Shown: one piece after another, positions 27,361 through 36,095 of the stretch
Layout: each line of letters begins with the position of its first letter
Numbering within the stretch: the stretch's first letter is position 1
Assembly (NCBI RefSeq): GCF_900103195.1
Contig: NZ_FMWU01000005.1
Location: 186,001 to 250,000 of the forward strand
Direction of reading: 5' to 3'
Origin: Methylobacterium sp. UNC378MF
GTDB lineage: Bacteria; Pseudomonadota; Alphaproteobacteria; Rhizobiales; Beijerinckiaceae
Length of the DNA: 64,000 nt
Position numbers and translations under genes: made by a program
Notes under the pieces: generated by a model
Seen by the model: the letters and a program-made list of their open reading frames with translations, nothing else
Databases searched by the model: none
Told to the model about the DNA's origin: nothing

Positions 27361-29289
27361 ATGTCGTCACGCGTCACCTCCTCCGCCGAGCGGTCGCACC
27401 GGAACGCGGCTCCCGCCATACCCGATCCGTCGGTCGCCGCATCCCTTCGCGAAGTCTGGACCGGCGCGCCCCGCGGCGCCCTGCGCGCCCGGCGTCTCGC
27501 CCTGGCCATCCCGAGCCTCGCCACTGCCGGCGGCCTCGCGGGGCTCGCCGCGCTCGCCTACCCGGCGGGCGCCAGCCCGCTCGCCTGGGCGGTCCTGGTG
27601 CTGTTCGCCCTCGTGATGGGCTGGCAGGGTTTCGTCGCCTGCCAATACGTCTACGGGTTCGTCGCGGCCCTGCTGGGCGACCGGGCGAAGTCTGTGCTGG
27701 AGCGCGGCTCCGAGGCGGCGGGCGCCCTGCCGACCGAGGCCGGACGCACCGCGGCCGTGGTGGCGATCCACGCCGAGGACGCGGTCGCGGTCTTCGCCCG
27801 CCTGCGGGTGATGGCCCGGTCGCTCGCCCGCGCCGAGGCGCAGGGCATCGATATCTTCGTCCTCTCCGACACCCGCGACGGTGCGATCGCCGCCGTGGAG
27901 GAGCACGAATACGCCCGCATCCAGGCCTGGGCGGCCTCCGACCCGGCGCTGCCGCGGATCCGCTACCGGCGCCGGACGGAGAATGTCGGCCGCAAGGCCG
28001 GCAACATCGGCGAGTTCTGCCGCACCTACGGCGGCGAGTACGCCTTCATGATCGTGCTGGACGCCGACAGCCTGATGACCGGCGCGGCCATGAGCCGGCT
28101 CGTCGGGCTGATGCAGGCGAGCCCGCGCACCGGCCTGATCCAGACCGTCTCGTACGCGGCCGGCCGCGACACGCTGTTCGCCCGCATCCAGCAATTCGCC
28201 GTCCGCCTCTACGCGCCGCTGGCTTTGCGCTGCCTGGAGACCTGGCAGGGGCCGGAGGGCAGCTACTGGGGCCACAACGCGATCCTGCGGATCGAGGCCT
28301 TCGCGGCGAACGCGCAGCTCCCGAAGCTCCCGGGCCGGGAGCCGCTCGGCGGCGAGATCCTGTGCCACGACATCGTCGAGGGCGCGCTGATGGTGCGCGC
28401 CGGCTGGGAGGTGCGGCTCCTGCCCGAGATGGGCGGCACCTGGGAGGAGATGCCCACCAACCTGATCGACCTGCTCGGCCGGGAGCGCCGCTGGTGCCAG
28501 GGCAATCTCCAGCACCTGCGGGTGCTGCCCTGGGCCGGCCTGCACGCGGCGAGCCGCTGGCATCTCCTCGTCGGCATCCTCTCCTACGGAATTCTGCCGC
28601 TCTGGATCGCCTTCCTGGGCCTCGCCGCCTGGCAGGCCGCCCGGACCGGCGATCTGGGCCTCCTGGCCTACGGGCTGACCGGGCAGGGCACCGCCGCCCA
28701 TGCGCTCGCCGCCCTCAGCGTCGCCGTGCAGGCGCTGCCGAAGCTCCTGAGCCTCGGCCACGTCCTCGGCTCCGCGGAGCGCCGGGCAGCCTTCGGCGGT
28801 GCCCGGGCGCTTCTCGCGAGCGCCGTCCTGGAGCAGGCGGTGTGGGTGATCCTGTGGCCGGTCCTGACCCTGTTCACCGCCGGCGCCGTGGTCTCGACCT
28901 TCCTCGGCCGGGTGGTCCGCTGGGAGACGCAGGATCGCGATGACCGGCAGGTCTCCTGGGCGGAGGCCTTCCGGCTCCAGGCCGACGCTGTGGTGGTCGG
29001 TGCTCTGATGGTGTTCGCCCTGGTCGTCGTCGGGAGCCCGTGGCTCGCCCTCTGGCTGGCGCCGATCGCCCTGGCGCTGCTCACGAGCCCGGCCCAGAGC
29101 GTCTGGACCAGCCGGGCCGATCTCGGCCGCGCCGCCCGGGCGCGGGGCCTGTTCCTGAACGCCGACGACACCGAGCAGGCGCCGGAACTCGCAGAACTGG
29201 CCCAGCTGCGCGGCCTGCCCGCCGCGCCGGCCCCACTCCGCCCGGCGCCGCGCGAGCCGGCCATCTGGCTCGCCGCCGACGAGGCCTGA
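27361..29289 (+). CDS. opgH: Glucans biosynthesis glucosyltransferase H
   Basis: 642 aa inner-membrane family 2 glycosyltransferase that builds the beta-glucan backbone from UDP-glucose. The N-terminal pair of membrane helices (about 45-105) leads to the catalytic domain with DTRDG, the DADS motif near 233 (VLDADSLM) and RRWCQGNLQH near 376, the Q/RxxRW signature. Further helices follow (about 400-440, 485-520, 545-585). It is shorter than E. coli OpgH (about 850 aa), lacking the long N-terminal cytosolic extension. Shares a 61-nt promoter gap with opgD. Confidence 0.93.
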   Translation: MSSRVTSSAERSHRNAAPAIPDPSVAASLREVWTGAPRGALRARRLALAIPSLATAGGLAGLAALAYPAGASPLAWAVLVLFALVMGWQGFVACQYVYGFVAALLGDRAKSVLERGSEAAGALPTEAGRTAAVVAIHAEDAVAVFARLRVMARSLARAEAQGIDIFVLSDTRDGAIAAVEEHEYARIQAWAASDPALPRIRYRRRTENVGRKAGNIGEFCRTYGGEYAFMIVLDADSLMTGAAMSRLVGLMQASPRTGLIQTVSYAAGRDTLFARIQQFAVRLYAPLALRCLETWQGPEGSYWGHNAILRIEAFAANAQLPKLPGREPLGGEILCHDIVEGALMVRAGWEVRLLPEMGGTWEEMPTNLIDLLGRERRWCQGNLQHLRVLPWAGLHAASRWHLLVGILSYGILPLWIAFLGLAAWQAARTGDLGLLAYGLTGQGTAAHALAALSVAVQALPKLLSLGHVLGSAERRAAFGGARALLASAVLEQAVWVILWPVLTLFTAGAVVSTFLGRVVRWETQDRDDRQVSWAEAFRLQADAVVVGALMVFALVVVGSPWLALWLAPIALALLTSPAQSVWTSRADLGRAARARGLFLNADDTEQAPELAELAQLRGLPAAPAPLRPAPREPAIWLAADEA

Positions 29290-29459
29290 CGCGGCTCCGC
29301 GCGGCCCTCCCGGGGCGCCGCGGCGCGGCGCGGGACGGCCTTCTCGCCGTCCTCGGAACCGGCTGCGGACCCGGGTCGCGAAGGCCGGGACCCACGCCCG
29401 ACATCCCGGGTGTAACGGCCAAGCTGCCACAGTGTTGCCATCGAGTCACGGGCGGGCGG

Positions 29460-29481
29460 AACCGCCCCGGCGGGGCGGTTT
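29460..29481 (+). terminator. Probable terminator hairpin after opgH
   Basis: A perfect 9-bp stem AACCGCCCC/GGGGCGGTT with loop GGC, followed by T. It lies 170 nt past the opgH stop and about 115 nt ahead of the next start, and could end opgH transcripts. Confidence 0.55.
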
Positions 29482-29594
29482 CAGGCTTGGATTTGAGGCG
29501 CGAGCGTTTACCCCTTGGCGAGGATCGGCACGGCATCGTGCCACGGTATTCGCCGCGTTCCCGCCATAGTCCGCGCCTGCCCCGAGAGGCTTTG

Positions 29595-30260
29595 ATGCGT
29601 CGTTTCCTCCCCGCCCTGATCGGGCTTTTCGGCGCGGCTGCCTGTGCCGCACCGGCATTGGCCTACGAGATTGACCCGCTGACCCGCCAGCCGCTGAACG
29701 ACGCGCTCACCGTGCGCGTCCGCCCGCAGGCCGTCGAGACCGTCGCGGTGCCGGTGGCCAATGCCTCGTTGAACCCGGCCGACCCGTTGAGCGCCGACGC
29801 GGCGGTGCCGCAGATGTCGGCGATCCCGCGCGAGACCGTGGCCTATAACGGCCCCTACGGCGCCGGGACGATCGTAGTCTCCACGGCCGAGCGGCGGCTC
29901 TACTACGTGATGGGCGGCGGCCAGGCCCTGCGCTACGGCGTCGGCGTCGGCCGGCCGGGCTTCACGTGGGGCGGCGTGCAGACCATCACGATGAAGCGTG
30001 AGTGGCCGGATTGGCGTCCGCCGTCGACCATGCTGAAGCGCCGCCCCGACCTGCCGCGCTACATGAAGGGCGGCCTCGAGAACCCGCTCGGCGCCCGCGC
30101 CATGTATCTCGGCGGCTCGATCTACCGCATCCACGGCTCGAACGAGCCGGAGACCATCGGCACCGCCGTCTCGTCGGGCTGCATCCGCATGACCAACGAC
30201 GACGTCATGGACCTCTACACCCGCGCCAAGGTCGGCACGAAGGTCGTCGTCCAGCGCTAA
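29595..30260 (+). CDS. L,D-transpeptidase (ErfK/YbiS/YkuD family)
   Basis: 221 aa from the ATG at 29595 behind GAGAGG. Signal peptide, residues 1-23 (LPALIGLFGAAACAAPALA). The YkuD domain starts near 90 (GTIVVSTAERRLYYV), with HGSNEPETIGTAVSSGCIRM near 177-196 carrying the catalytic His and Cys. In Rhizobiales such proteins either crosslink peptidoglycan or attach outer-membrane beta-barrel proteins to it. A second, longer L,D-transpeptidase lies at 17830. The 305-nt gap upstream contains the opgH terminator and no other gene. Confidence 0.92.
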   Translation: MRRFLPALIGLFGAAACAAPALAYEIDPLTRQPLNDALTVRVRPQAVETVAVPVANASLNPADPLSADAAVPQMSAIPRETVAYNGPYGAGTIVVSTAERRLYYVMGGGQALRYGVGVGRPGFTWGGVQTITMKREWPDWRPPSTMLKRRPDLPRYMKGGLENPLGARAMYLGGSIYRIHGSNEPETIGTAVSSGCIRMTNDDVMDLYTRAKVGTKVVVQR

Positions 30261-30281
30261 TCTCCGCTCGGTGTTTTGACG

Positions 30282-30309
30282 GAAGGGCCGGCCGCGAGGT
30301 CGGCCCTTC
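30282..30309. terminator. Terminator hairpin between convergent genes
   Basis: Stem GAAGGGCCG/CGGCCCTTC (9 bp) separated by 10 nt, 21 nt after the L,D-transpeptidase stop and 6 nt before the cupin gene stop. Likely serves the plus-strand gene and perhaps both; no long T-run. Confidence 0.55.
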
Positions 30310-30314
30310 TGCGT

Positions 30315-30641
30315 TCAGGCCGCGGGCAGGGTCACCAGGGCGTCCGGGCGCTTCACCTCGATCTCGATGAACGCGATCGGGTGGTCGGACCCGTTCATCA
30401 CGTCGTGCCGGATGCCCGCGGGGCGCATGTACGACTGGCCGGCCGCGAGCGCCGTCTCGCTCACCGCCGCGCCGTCGTGGACGCGCAGGATCCCGTCCAC
30501 CAGCATCACCACGAAATACGGCCAGCCGTGCTCGTGCCAGCCGGTCACGCCGCCGGGCGGGAAATCCCAGCGCGTGATGCGCACGGCGGCGTCGTCCTGC
30601 TGGACGGTGGGCGTGGCGGGGATGGTGCAGGCGAAGGCCAT
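30315..30641 (-). CDS. Cupin-domain protein
   Basis: 108 aa from the ATG at 30641, which has GGAG upstream; a longer frame to 30707 is less likely. A single small beta-barrel: the metal-binding motif 1 is visible in GWHEHGWPYFVVM, and motif 2 as AGQSYMRPAGIRHDVMN. Small cupins bind a metal and act as sensors, isomerases or dioxygenases. Nothing in the surroundings points to one of these. Downstream neighbour on the same strand is the DUF971 gene, but a palindromic repeat separates them. Confidence 0.85.
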   Translation of the reverse strand: MAFACTIPATPTVQQDDAAVRITRWDFPPGGVTGWHEHGWPYFVVMLVDGILRVHDGAAVSETALAAGQSYMRPAGIRHDVMNGSDHPIAFIEIEVKRPDALVTLPAA

Positions 30642-30725
30642 GGCGGCTCCAGAGAGGGCGGGCGCAGATGCCCGCGTAACGTGATGCAAGCCTCCGGCCT
30701 TCTCCACGGCGCGGTTCGACCCGTG

Positions 30726-30817
30726 CCGTCATCGCGAGCGCAGCGAAGCGACCCAGGGATACGCGACCTCTGAGATCGTGGCGCCGCTGGATTGCTTCGC
30801 TCCGCTCGCAAAGACGA
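30726..30817. repeat. Palindromic repeat family A, intact copy
   Basis: Arms 30726-30758 (GTCATCGCGAGCGCAGCGAA...CCAGGG) and 30787-30817 (CTGGATTGCTTCGCTCCGCTCGCAAAGACG) are inverted copies around a 28-nt spacer. Located between two minus-strand genes and non-coding. Confidence 0.8.
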
Positions 30818-30852
30818 GGCTCGGGCCCAGAGTAAGCTGGAGCGGCTGCCCT

Positions 30853-31284
30853 TCAGTGGCAGCCGCACGAGCCCGAGCCGCAGCCGCCGCCGCTGCCGCT
30901 GCCCTTGACGGGCGCCTGCCGCGCGGTGTCTCGGTCGAGGCCGCGCTCGGCGAGCTCGCCGAGATAGGTGTTCCAGCGCGTCTCGTACTCGCGGCCCAGC
31001 GTGTGGAGATAGCCCCAGCCGTAGATGCCGGTGTCGTGCATGTCGTCGAAGCCGAGCTTCACCGCGTAGTTGCCGACCGGCTGCACCGCCAGGATCGCCA
31101 CGGACCGCTTGCCGCCGATCACTTTCCGCTCCAGCGGCGAGTGGCCCTGCACCTCGGCCGAGGGGCTCGACACCCGCAGGTACTCGGCCGGCAGGGCATA
31201 GCGCGCCCCGTCCTCGAAGGCGACGTTGAGCACCCGCCGGTCGGCCGACAGGCGGATCTCGGTCGGCCACAGATCCTCGCTCAC
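30853..31284 (-). CDS. DUF971 (gamma-butyrobetaine hydroxylase N-like) protein with Cys/His tail
   Basis: 143 aa. The DUF971 core covers residues 5-100: [33 protein letters not shown], and [11 protein letters not shown]. The same module is found at the N-terminus of gamma-butyrobetaine hydroxylase and on the Fe-S carrier HCF101/Mrp. A Gly-rich tail ends in [11 protein letters not shown], which looks metal- or cluster-binding. Divergent from moaA (81 nt between starts), whose product is a Fe-S enzyme; a role in Fe-S cluster handling is an inference from this and the family. Confidence 0.85.
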   Translation of the reverse strand: MSEDLWPTEIRLSADRRVLNVAFEDGARYALPAEYLRVSSPSAEVQGHSPLERKVIGGKRSVAILAVQPVGNYAVKLGFDDMHDTGIYGWGYLHTLGREYETRWNTYLGELAERGLDRDTARQAPVKGSGSGGGCGSGSCGCH

Positions 31285-31365
31285 GGGTCACACTCCTCAC
31301 GCAATCCGGGATTGCGGCGCGGGACCGGCTTGCCCGCAACCGTCCGGGGCATCATATGCCGGACG

Positions 31366-32418
31366 ATGCTCGATGACAGCTCCCTGACGCCGCAGACGTC
31401 CGCGCTCGGCGCGCCCGCCGGGCCCGCGCCGCTGATCGATCCGTTCCAGCGGGCGATCTCGTACCTGCGCATCTCGGTGACGGATCGCTGCGACCTGCGC
31501 TGCGCCTACTGCATGTCCGAGCACATGGAGTTCCTGCCCAAGCGCGACCTGCTGACCCTGGAGGAGCTGGACCGGCTCTGCGGCGTGTTCATCGCCCGGG
31601 GCGTGCGTAAGCTCCGGATCACCGGCGGCGAGCCGCTGGTGCGCCGCGACATCATGCACCTGTTCCGCCGCCTCTCGCGCCACCTCGATTCCGGGGCGCT
31701 GGAGGAGCTGACGCTCACTACCAACGGCACCCAGCTCACGCGCTACGCCGCCGAGCTGGCGAGCTTCGGCGTGCGCCGGATCAACGTCTCGCTCGACACC
31801 CTCGACCCGGACAAGTTCCGGAAGATCACCCGCCGCGGCGACCTCAAGGTGGTGCTCGACGGCATCGCGGCGGCGCGGGCTGCCGGGATGAAGGTGAAGA
31901 TCAACGCGGTGGCGCTCCGCGACGTCAACGCCGACGAGATCCCCGACATGATCGCCTGGGCCCATGGCCTCGGCATGGACATGACGCTGATCGAGGTCAT
32001 GCCGCTCGGCGAGATCGAGGCGGACCGGACCGACCAGTTCCTGCCGCTGTCGGTGGCGCGGCAGCGCCTGGAGACCCGCTACACGCTCACGCCGCTGCCC
32101 GACCGCACCGGCGGCCCGGCGCGCTACGTGCGGGTCGAGGAGACCGGCGGGAAGCTCGGCTTCATCACGCCGCTGACCCACAATTTCTGCGAGAGCTGCA
32201 ACCGGGTGCGCCTGACCTGTACGGGCCAGCTCTACATGTGCCTGGGCCAGGAGGATTCGGCCGACCTGCGCGCGGTCCTGCGCGCCTCCCCGGACGACGC
32301 GGTGCTGGCGCAGGCGGTGGTCGAGGCGATCACCCGCAAGCCCAAGGGCCACGACTTCGTCATCGAGCGCCAGCGCCCGGCCGCCGTGCCGCGGCACATG
32401 AGCGTGACCGGGGGCTGA
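31366..32418 (+). CDS. moaA: GTP 3',8-cyclase (molybdenum cofactor biosynthesis)
   Basis: 350 aa. Radical-SAM enzyme for the first step of molybdopterin synthesis. The SAM cluster motif is C42-DLRC46-AYC49; the second 4Fe-4S cluster has Cys in [13 protein letters not shown]; the essential GG terminus is present (SVTGG). [10 protein letters not shown] binds SAM. The ATG at 31366 has a weak ribosome binding site. No other moa gene is adjacent. Confidence 0.97.
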   Translation: MLDDSSLTPQTSALGAPAGPAPLIDPFQRAISYLRISVTDRCDLRCAYCMSEHMEFLPKRDLLTLEELDRLCGVFIARGVRKLRITGGEPLVRRDIMHLFRRLSRHLDSGALEELTLTTNGTQLTRYAAELASFGVRRINVSLDTLDPDKFRKITRRGDLKVVLDGIAAARAAGMKVKINAVALRDVNADEIPDMIAWAHGLGMDMTLIEVMPLGEIEADRTDQFLPLSVARQRLETRYTLTPLPDRTGGPARYVRVEETGGKLGFITPLTHNFCESCNRVRLTCTGQLYMCLGQEDSADLRAVLRASPDDAVLAQAVVEAITRKPKGHDFVIERQRPAAVPRHMSVTGG

Positions 32419-32427
32419 CGCCTCGCC

Positions 32428-32518
32428 CGTCCTTGCGGGCGGAGCGAAGCAATCCAGGGCACGGGCCCTTCCCGGATATAGCGCATCCCTGGGTTGCTTC
32501 GCTCCGCTCGCAAAGACG
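32428..32518. repeat. Palindromic repeat family A, intact copy
   Basis: Left arm 32428-32460 (CGTCCTTGCGGGCGGAGCGA...CCAGGG), right arm 32487-32518 (CCCTGGGTTGCTTCGCTCCG...AAGACG), 27-nt spacer. Between the convergent stops of moaA and radA; it could double as a bidirectional terminator. Confidence 0.8.
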
Positions 32519-32524
32519 CGAGCG

Positions 32525-33961
32525 TCACATCTCCTCGTCGGCGTAGCGCGCCGGCTGCCGCCCGCGCTGGCCGGATCCCCGCCGGGGTGCACCCGCGCTG
32601 ATTCCCGCCACCAGGTCGGCGATGTGGCGCAGCGTCTCCACCGCGAGCGCCTTCTCGCCCTCACCGCGGCCCTGCGGGATCAGCGCCTTGGCGAAACCGA
32701 GCTTCTGGGCCTCCTTCAGCCGGGAGCCGGCCTGCGCCACGGGCCGGATCGCCCCCGACAGGCCGATCTCGCCGAAATAGACCGTCTCGGGCGGCAGCAC
32801 CGCCCCCGACAGCGACGAGACCAGGGCGGCCGCCACCGCCAGATCCGCCGCGGGCTCGGTGATGCGCAGGCCTCCGGCCACGTTCAGATAAACGTCGTGG
32901 CTGCCGAGCCGGATGCCGCCATGGGCCTCCAGCACGGCGAGCACCATCGACAGCCGGTTCGGGTCCCAGCCGACCACGGCGCGCCGGGGCATGCCCAGCG
33001 ACGAGGGCGCCACCAGGGCCTGGATCTCCACCAGCAGCGGCCGCGTCCCCTCCATGCCGGCGAAGACCGCGGTGCCCGCCGCCTGATGGTCGCGGCCGGC
33101 CAGGAACAGGGCCGACGGGTTCGGCACCTCGCTGAGGCCCGCGTCGGTCATCTCGAACACGCCGATCTCGTCGGTAGGCCCGAACCGGTTCTTCACCGCG
33201 CGCAGGATGCGGAAATGGTGGCCCTGGTCGCCCTCGAAGGAGGCGACCGCGTCGACCATGTGCTCCACCACGCGGGGGCCAGCGATCTGCCCGTCCTTGG
33301 TGACGTGGCCCACCAGGATCACCGCCGTGCCGGTGGTCTTGGCGAAGCGGATCAGCGCCTGCGCGGAGGAGCGCACCTGCGTGACCGTGCCGGGGGCCGA
33401 TTCCACCGTCTCGGTCCACATGGTCTGGATTGAGTCGATAATCGCCAGCGCGGGCGGCCGGCCCTGGCTCAGGGTCTCGACGATGTCCTCGACATTGGTC
33501 TCGGCGGCGAGCTGCACGGGGAGCGCGCTCAGGCCCAGCCGCTCGGCGCGCAGCCGCACCTGCCCGACCGCCTCCTCGCCCGAGATGTAGGCGACCCGCT
33601 CGCCCGTGCCCGCCATGGCGGCGGAGGCCTGCATCAGCAGGGTCGACTTGCCGATGCCGGGATCGCCGCCGAGCAGGATCACCGAGCCGCGCACGAAGCC
33701 GCCGCCGGTCACCCGGTCGAGCTCGCCGATCCCCGAGGGGATGCGCGGCGCCTCCTTGGCCTCGCCGGTCAGGCCCTCGAGAGGGAAGACCCGGCCGCGG
33801 TTGCGCGACGGCCGGGTCGCGGCCGGGCCGGACTGGCCGGGGGCCGAGGGCGCCTCCTCGACGATCGTGTTCCAGCCGTTGCAGGCCTCGCAGCGCCCGC
33901 GCCAGCGATTGTAGACCGCCCCGCAGGACTGGCAGACGAAGGTCTGGTGGATCTTAGCCAT
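32525..33961 (-). CDS. radA: DNA repair protein RadA
   Basis: 478 aa. Promotes branch migration and processing of recombination intermediates. A zinc finger (C10, C13, C24, C27) leads to the RecA-like ATPase with Walker A GGDPGIGKST (98-107), the RadA-specific KNRFG motif near 257, and a Lon-protease-like C-terminal domain (LGSHDVYLNVAGGLRITEPAADLAVAAAL). The Lon-like part normally lacks protease activity. A short Arg/Gly tail ends the protein. Alanine racemase lies 46 nt downstream of its start and is transcribed the same way, so it is upstream in the same run of genes. Confidence 0.97.
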   Translation of the reverse strand: MAKIHQTFVCQSCGAVYNRWRGRCEACNGWNTIVEEAPSAPGQSGPAATRPSRNRGRVFPLEGLTGEAKEAPRIPSGIGELDRVTGGGFVRGSVILLGGDPGIGKSTLLMQASAAMAGTGERVAYISGEEAVGQVRLRAERLGLSALPVQLAAETNVEDIVETLSQGRPPALAIIDSIQTMWTETVESAPGTVTQVRSSAQALIRFAKTTGTAVILVGHVTKDGQIAGPRVVEHMVDAVASFEGDQGHHFRILRAVKNRFGPTDEIGVFEMTDAGLSEVPNPSALFLAGRDHQAAGTAVFAGMEGTRPLLVEIQALVAPSSLGMPRRAVVGWDPNRLSMVLAVLEAHGGIRLGSHDVYLNVAGGLRITEPAADLAVAAALVSSLSGAVLPPETVYFGEIGLSGAIRPVAQAGSRLKEAQKLGFAKALIPQGRGEGEKALAVETLRHIADLVAGISAGAPRRGSGQRGRQPARYADEEM

Positions 33962-34007
33962 TCGAATCCGCGCGCCGGCCGACCGGCCTTCCGGTCAGGG
34001 GAGGGAG

Positions 34008-35117
34008 CTACCCTACATAGGTTCGAACATAACGAGAACCCAGTCCCGTCAGGATCTCGTACCCGATCGTGCCGGCGGCGCGGCCGACCGTGTCGATGTC
34101 GAGGCTGTCGCCGATCAGCACCGCCTCCGCCCCGCGCCGGGCGGCGGGCGCCGCCGTCACGTCGAGGATGATCAGGTCCATGGAGACGAGGCCCAGGATC
34201 GGGCACGGGACGCCCCCGACCAGCGCCTGGCCGCGCCCGCTGATCGCCCGCGGGAGGCCGTCGGCGTAGCCGAGCGAGAGCGTCGCCAACCGGCTCGGCG
34301 CGGCGGCGGTCCAGCGGCCGTTGTAGCCCGCGGTGGCGCCGGCCGCGACGCTGCGCACCTGCACGACCGTCGCCGCCAGCCGCACCACCGGGCGCATCGG
34401 GTTCGCAGTGCCCGGAACCGGGTTGCCGCCGAACAGGGCGTAGCCCGGCCGCAGGAGATCGTGCCGGGCCCCGTCGAGGAAGATTCCCGACGAGTTCGCC
34501 AGCGAGGCCCGGAGCCCGGGATAGGCGGCCCGGACCCGGGCGAAATCGGCGATCTGCCGGGCATTGACCGGGTCCTCCGGCTTCTCGGCGCTGACGAAGT
34601 GGCTGAGCAGCAGGTCGATCCCGGCGGCCGCGATCCGCGCATCCCCGGCGAGGTCCAGCGCCTCGTCCACCGACAGGCCGAGCCGGTTCATGCCGGTATC
34701 GACGTGGAGCGCCGCGGGCGGGCGGTCCCCCGGGAACGCCGCCCAGTCCGACAGCTCCTCGACGCTGCCGAGCACCGGGCGCAGCCCGTGGGCCGCGAAG
34801 GTCGCCGCGGCGCCCGGTGCTAAGCCGTTCAGCACGTAGATCTCCGCCTCCGGCAGGGCGGCCCGGGCGGCGACGCCCTCCGACAGGTGCGCGACGAAGA
34901 AGGTCCGGCAGCCCGCGGCCCACAGGGCCGGTCCGACCCGGCCGATGCCGCAGCCGTAGGCGTCGGCCTTCACCACGGCGGCGCAGCCGGCGCCCGCGCC
35001 GCGGGCCGCCAGGATCCGCCAGTTGGCCACGATCGCCCCGAGGTCGATCGTCAGCCGGGCGCCGTGGGCGCCGATCTCCGTCACAGGTCCGGTCTCGGCC
35101 ACGCAGACCGCCTCCAT
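34008..35117 (-). CDS. alr: Alanine racemase
   Basis: 369 aa from the ATG at 35117. The frame is open to 35888, but the extra stretch is not racemase-like and overlaps cvpA. PLP enzyme making D-alanine for peptidoglycan. PLP lysine K50 in VVKADAYGCG, catalytic Tyr in SLGYADGLPR near 280, MNRLGL for substrate contact. Ends 46 nt before radA on the same strand, so the two may be co-transcribed. Divergent from cvpA across 253 nt. Confidence 0.95.
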   Translation of the reverse strand: MEAVCVAETGPVTEIGAHGARLTIDLGAIVANWRILAARGAGAGCAAVVKADAYGCGIGRVGPALWAAGCRTFFVAHLSEGVAARAALPEAEIYVLNGLAPGAAATFAAHGLRPVLGSVEELSDWAAFPGDRPPAALHVDTGMNRLGLSVDEALDLAGDARIAAAGIDLLLSHFVSAEKPEDPVNARQIADFARVRAAYPGLRASLANSSGIFLDGARHDLLRPGYALFGGNPVPGTANPMRPVVRLAATVVQVRSVAAGATAGYNGRWTAAAPSRLATLSLGYADGLPRAISGRGQALVGGVPCPILGLVSMDLIILDVTAAPAARRGAEAVLIGDSLDIDTVGRAAGTIGYEILTGLGSRYVRTYVG

Positions 35118-35370
35118 CTGTTCGCCACCGGAGTCCCGGAAGCACAGGCCGGACCCATAGCACCGGGACGGCGCCCGGGTGCAGCGCGGGCTGTCGTTAA
35201 CACCGGACGCGCCCCGGCGAGCGGCGCTGCTGATGCACGGACGGCACAGCCGCGCGATCAGGCGGGCGCGCCAGGGTGACGGCCGAGGTCGGGCTTGGTA
35301 TAAATCCACCGCGGTCCGGGGGAGCCGCACGGCCGACGCGCTATCCCCGCGGGTACCAAAAAGCTTAACG

Positions 35371-35979
35371 ATGCCGTTTACCGTCCTGGATCTCGCCGTG
35401 CTCGGCATCGTCGCGGTCTCCGCGCTGCTCGCGGCCGTGCGTGGTGTGACCCGCGAGGTCCTGGCGATTGTCGCCTGGGTGGCGGCTGCCGCCGTCGCGT
35501 GGACGCTCCACCCCATGCTGCTGCCCACCGTGAAGCAGCACGTGAACAGCGACACCGTGGCGCTCGTCGCCTCGATCGCGGCGATCTTCCTCGGCACCCT
35601 GATCATCGTGTCGATCATCACGGTGAAGATTTCCGACGTCGTACTCGACTCGCGGATCGGCGCCGTCGACCGCTCCCTCGGCTTCCTGTTCGGCGCGGCC
35701 CGCGGCTTCCTGATCTGCGTGATCGGCTGGGTGTTCCTGTCCTGGCTGGTGCAGGGCAAGGTGCCGGACTGGGCCGCCCAGGCCCGCACGCGCCCGATGC
35801 TGGAGAAGTCCGGCGACGCCCTGGTGGCGCAGCTGCCCGAGAATCCGGAAGGCTTCCTGAAGCAGTTCAAGAAGCCGAAGGTCGCCACGCCGCCGAACGA
35901 GGCCGCCGACGCCCCGGCCGAGACCGACGCGGCACCCCAGCGCCGGACCGAGACCGCGCCGACCCCGACGCGACGCTGA
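35371..35979 (+). CDS. cvpA: CvpA family membrane protein
   Basis: 202 aa. About four hydrophobic helices in residues 1-130 (LDLAVLGIVAVSALLAAVRG, REVLAIVAWVAAAAVAW, TVALVASIAAIFLGTLIIVSI, GFLFGAARGFLICVIGWVFLSW), then a polar Pro/Thr-rich tail. The GxxRG and L..R.IG..D pattern fits the family, known as colicin V production protein in E. coli. As in enterobacteria it is directly upstream of purF (116 nt), which supports the assignment. Confidence 0.92.
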   Translation: MPFTVLDLAVLGIVAVSALLAAVRGVTREVLAIVAWVAAAAVAWTLHPMLLPTVKQHVNSDTVALVASIAAIFLGTLIIVSIITVKISDVVLDSRIGAVDRSLGFLFGAARGFLICVIGWVFLSWLVQGKVPDWAAQARTRPMLEKSGDALVAQLPENPEGFLKQFKKPKVATPPNEAADAPAETDAAPQRRTETAPTPTRR

Positions 35980-36095
35980 TCTGCGGTATTCGCCGTAGGT
36001 CTCGTCGTGCGGAACGACTAGATAGCGGTTCCGGTGGTGTACGGATTGCTTCCGCGACGACCGGCGCGCCGGCCCGTCGCCGCCGGGATCTGTGA

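Noticed and set aside
29417-29430. A 14-mer ACGGCCAAGCTGCC also present near 25224, considered as a shared operator
   Set aside because: In GC-rich sequence of this length a pair of matching 14-mers is expected by chance, and the two sites are not similarly placed relative to genes.
34015-34045. GGTTCGAAC resembling a tRNA T-arm
   Set aside because: It lies inside the 3' end of alanine racemase and the rest of a tRNA cloverleaf and acceptor stem is absent. No tRNA was seen elsewhere.
34008-35888. A 626-codon minus-strand frame covering alanine racemase and running upstream into cvpA
   Set aside because: Only the part from 35117 down is racemase; the upstream extension overlaps the well-supported cvpA gene and has low-complexity, non-family sequence typical of shadow frames in GC-rich DNA.
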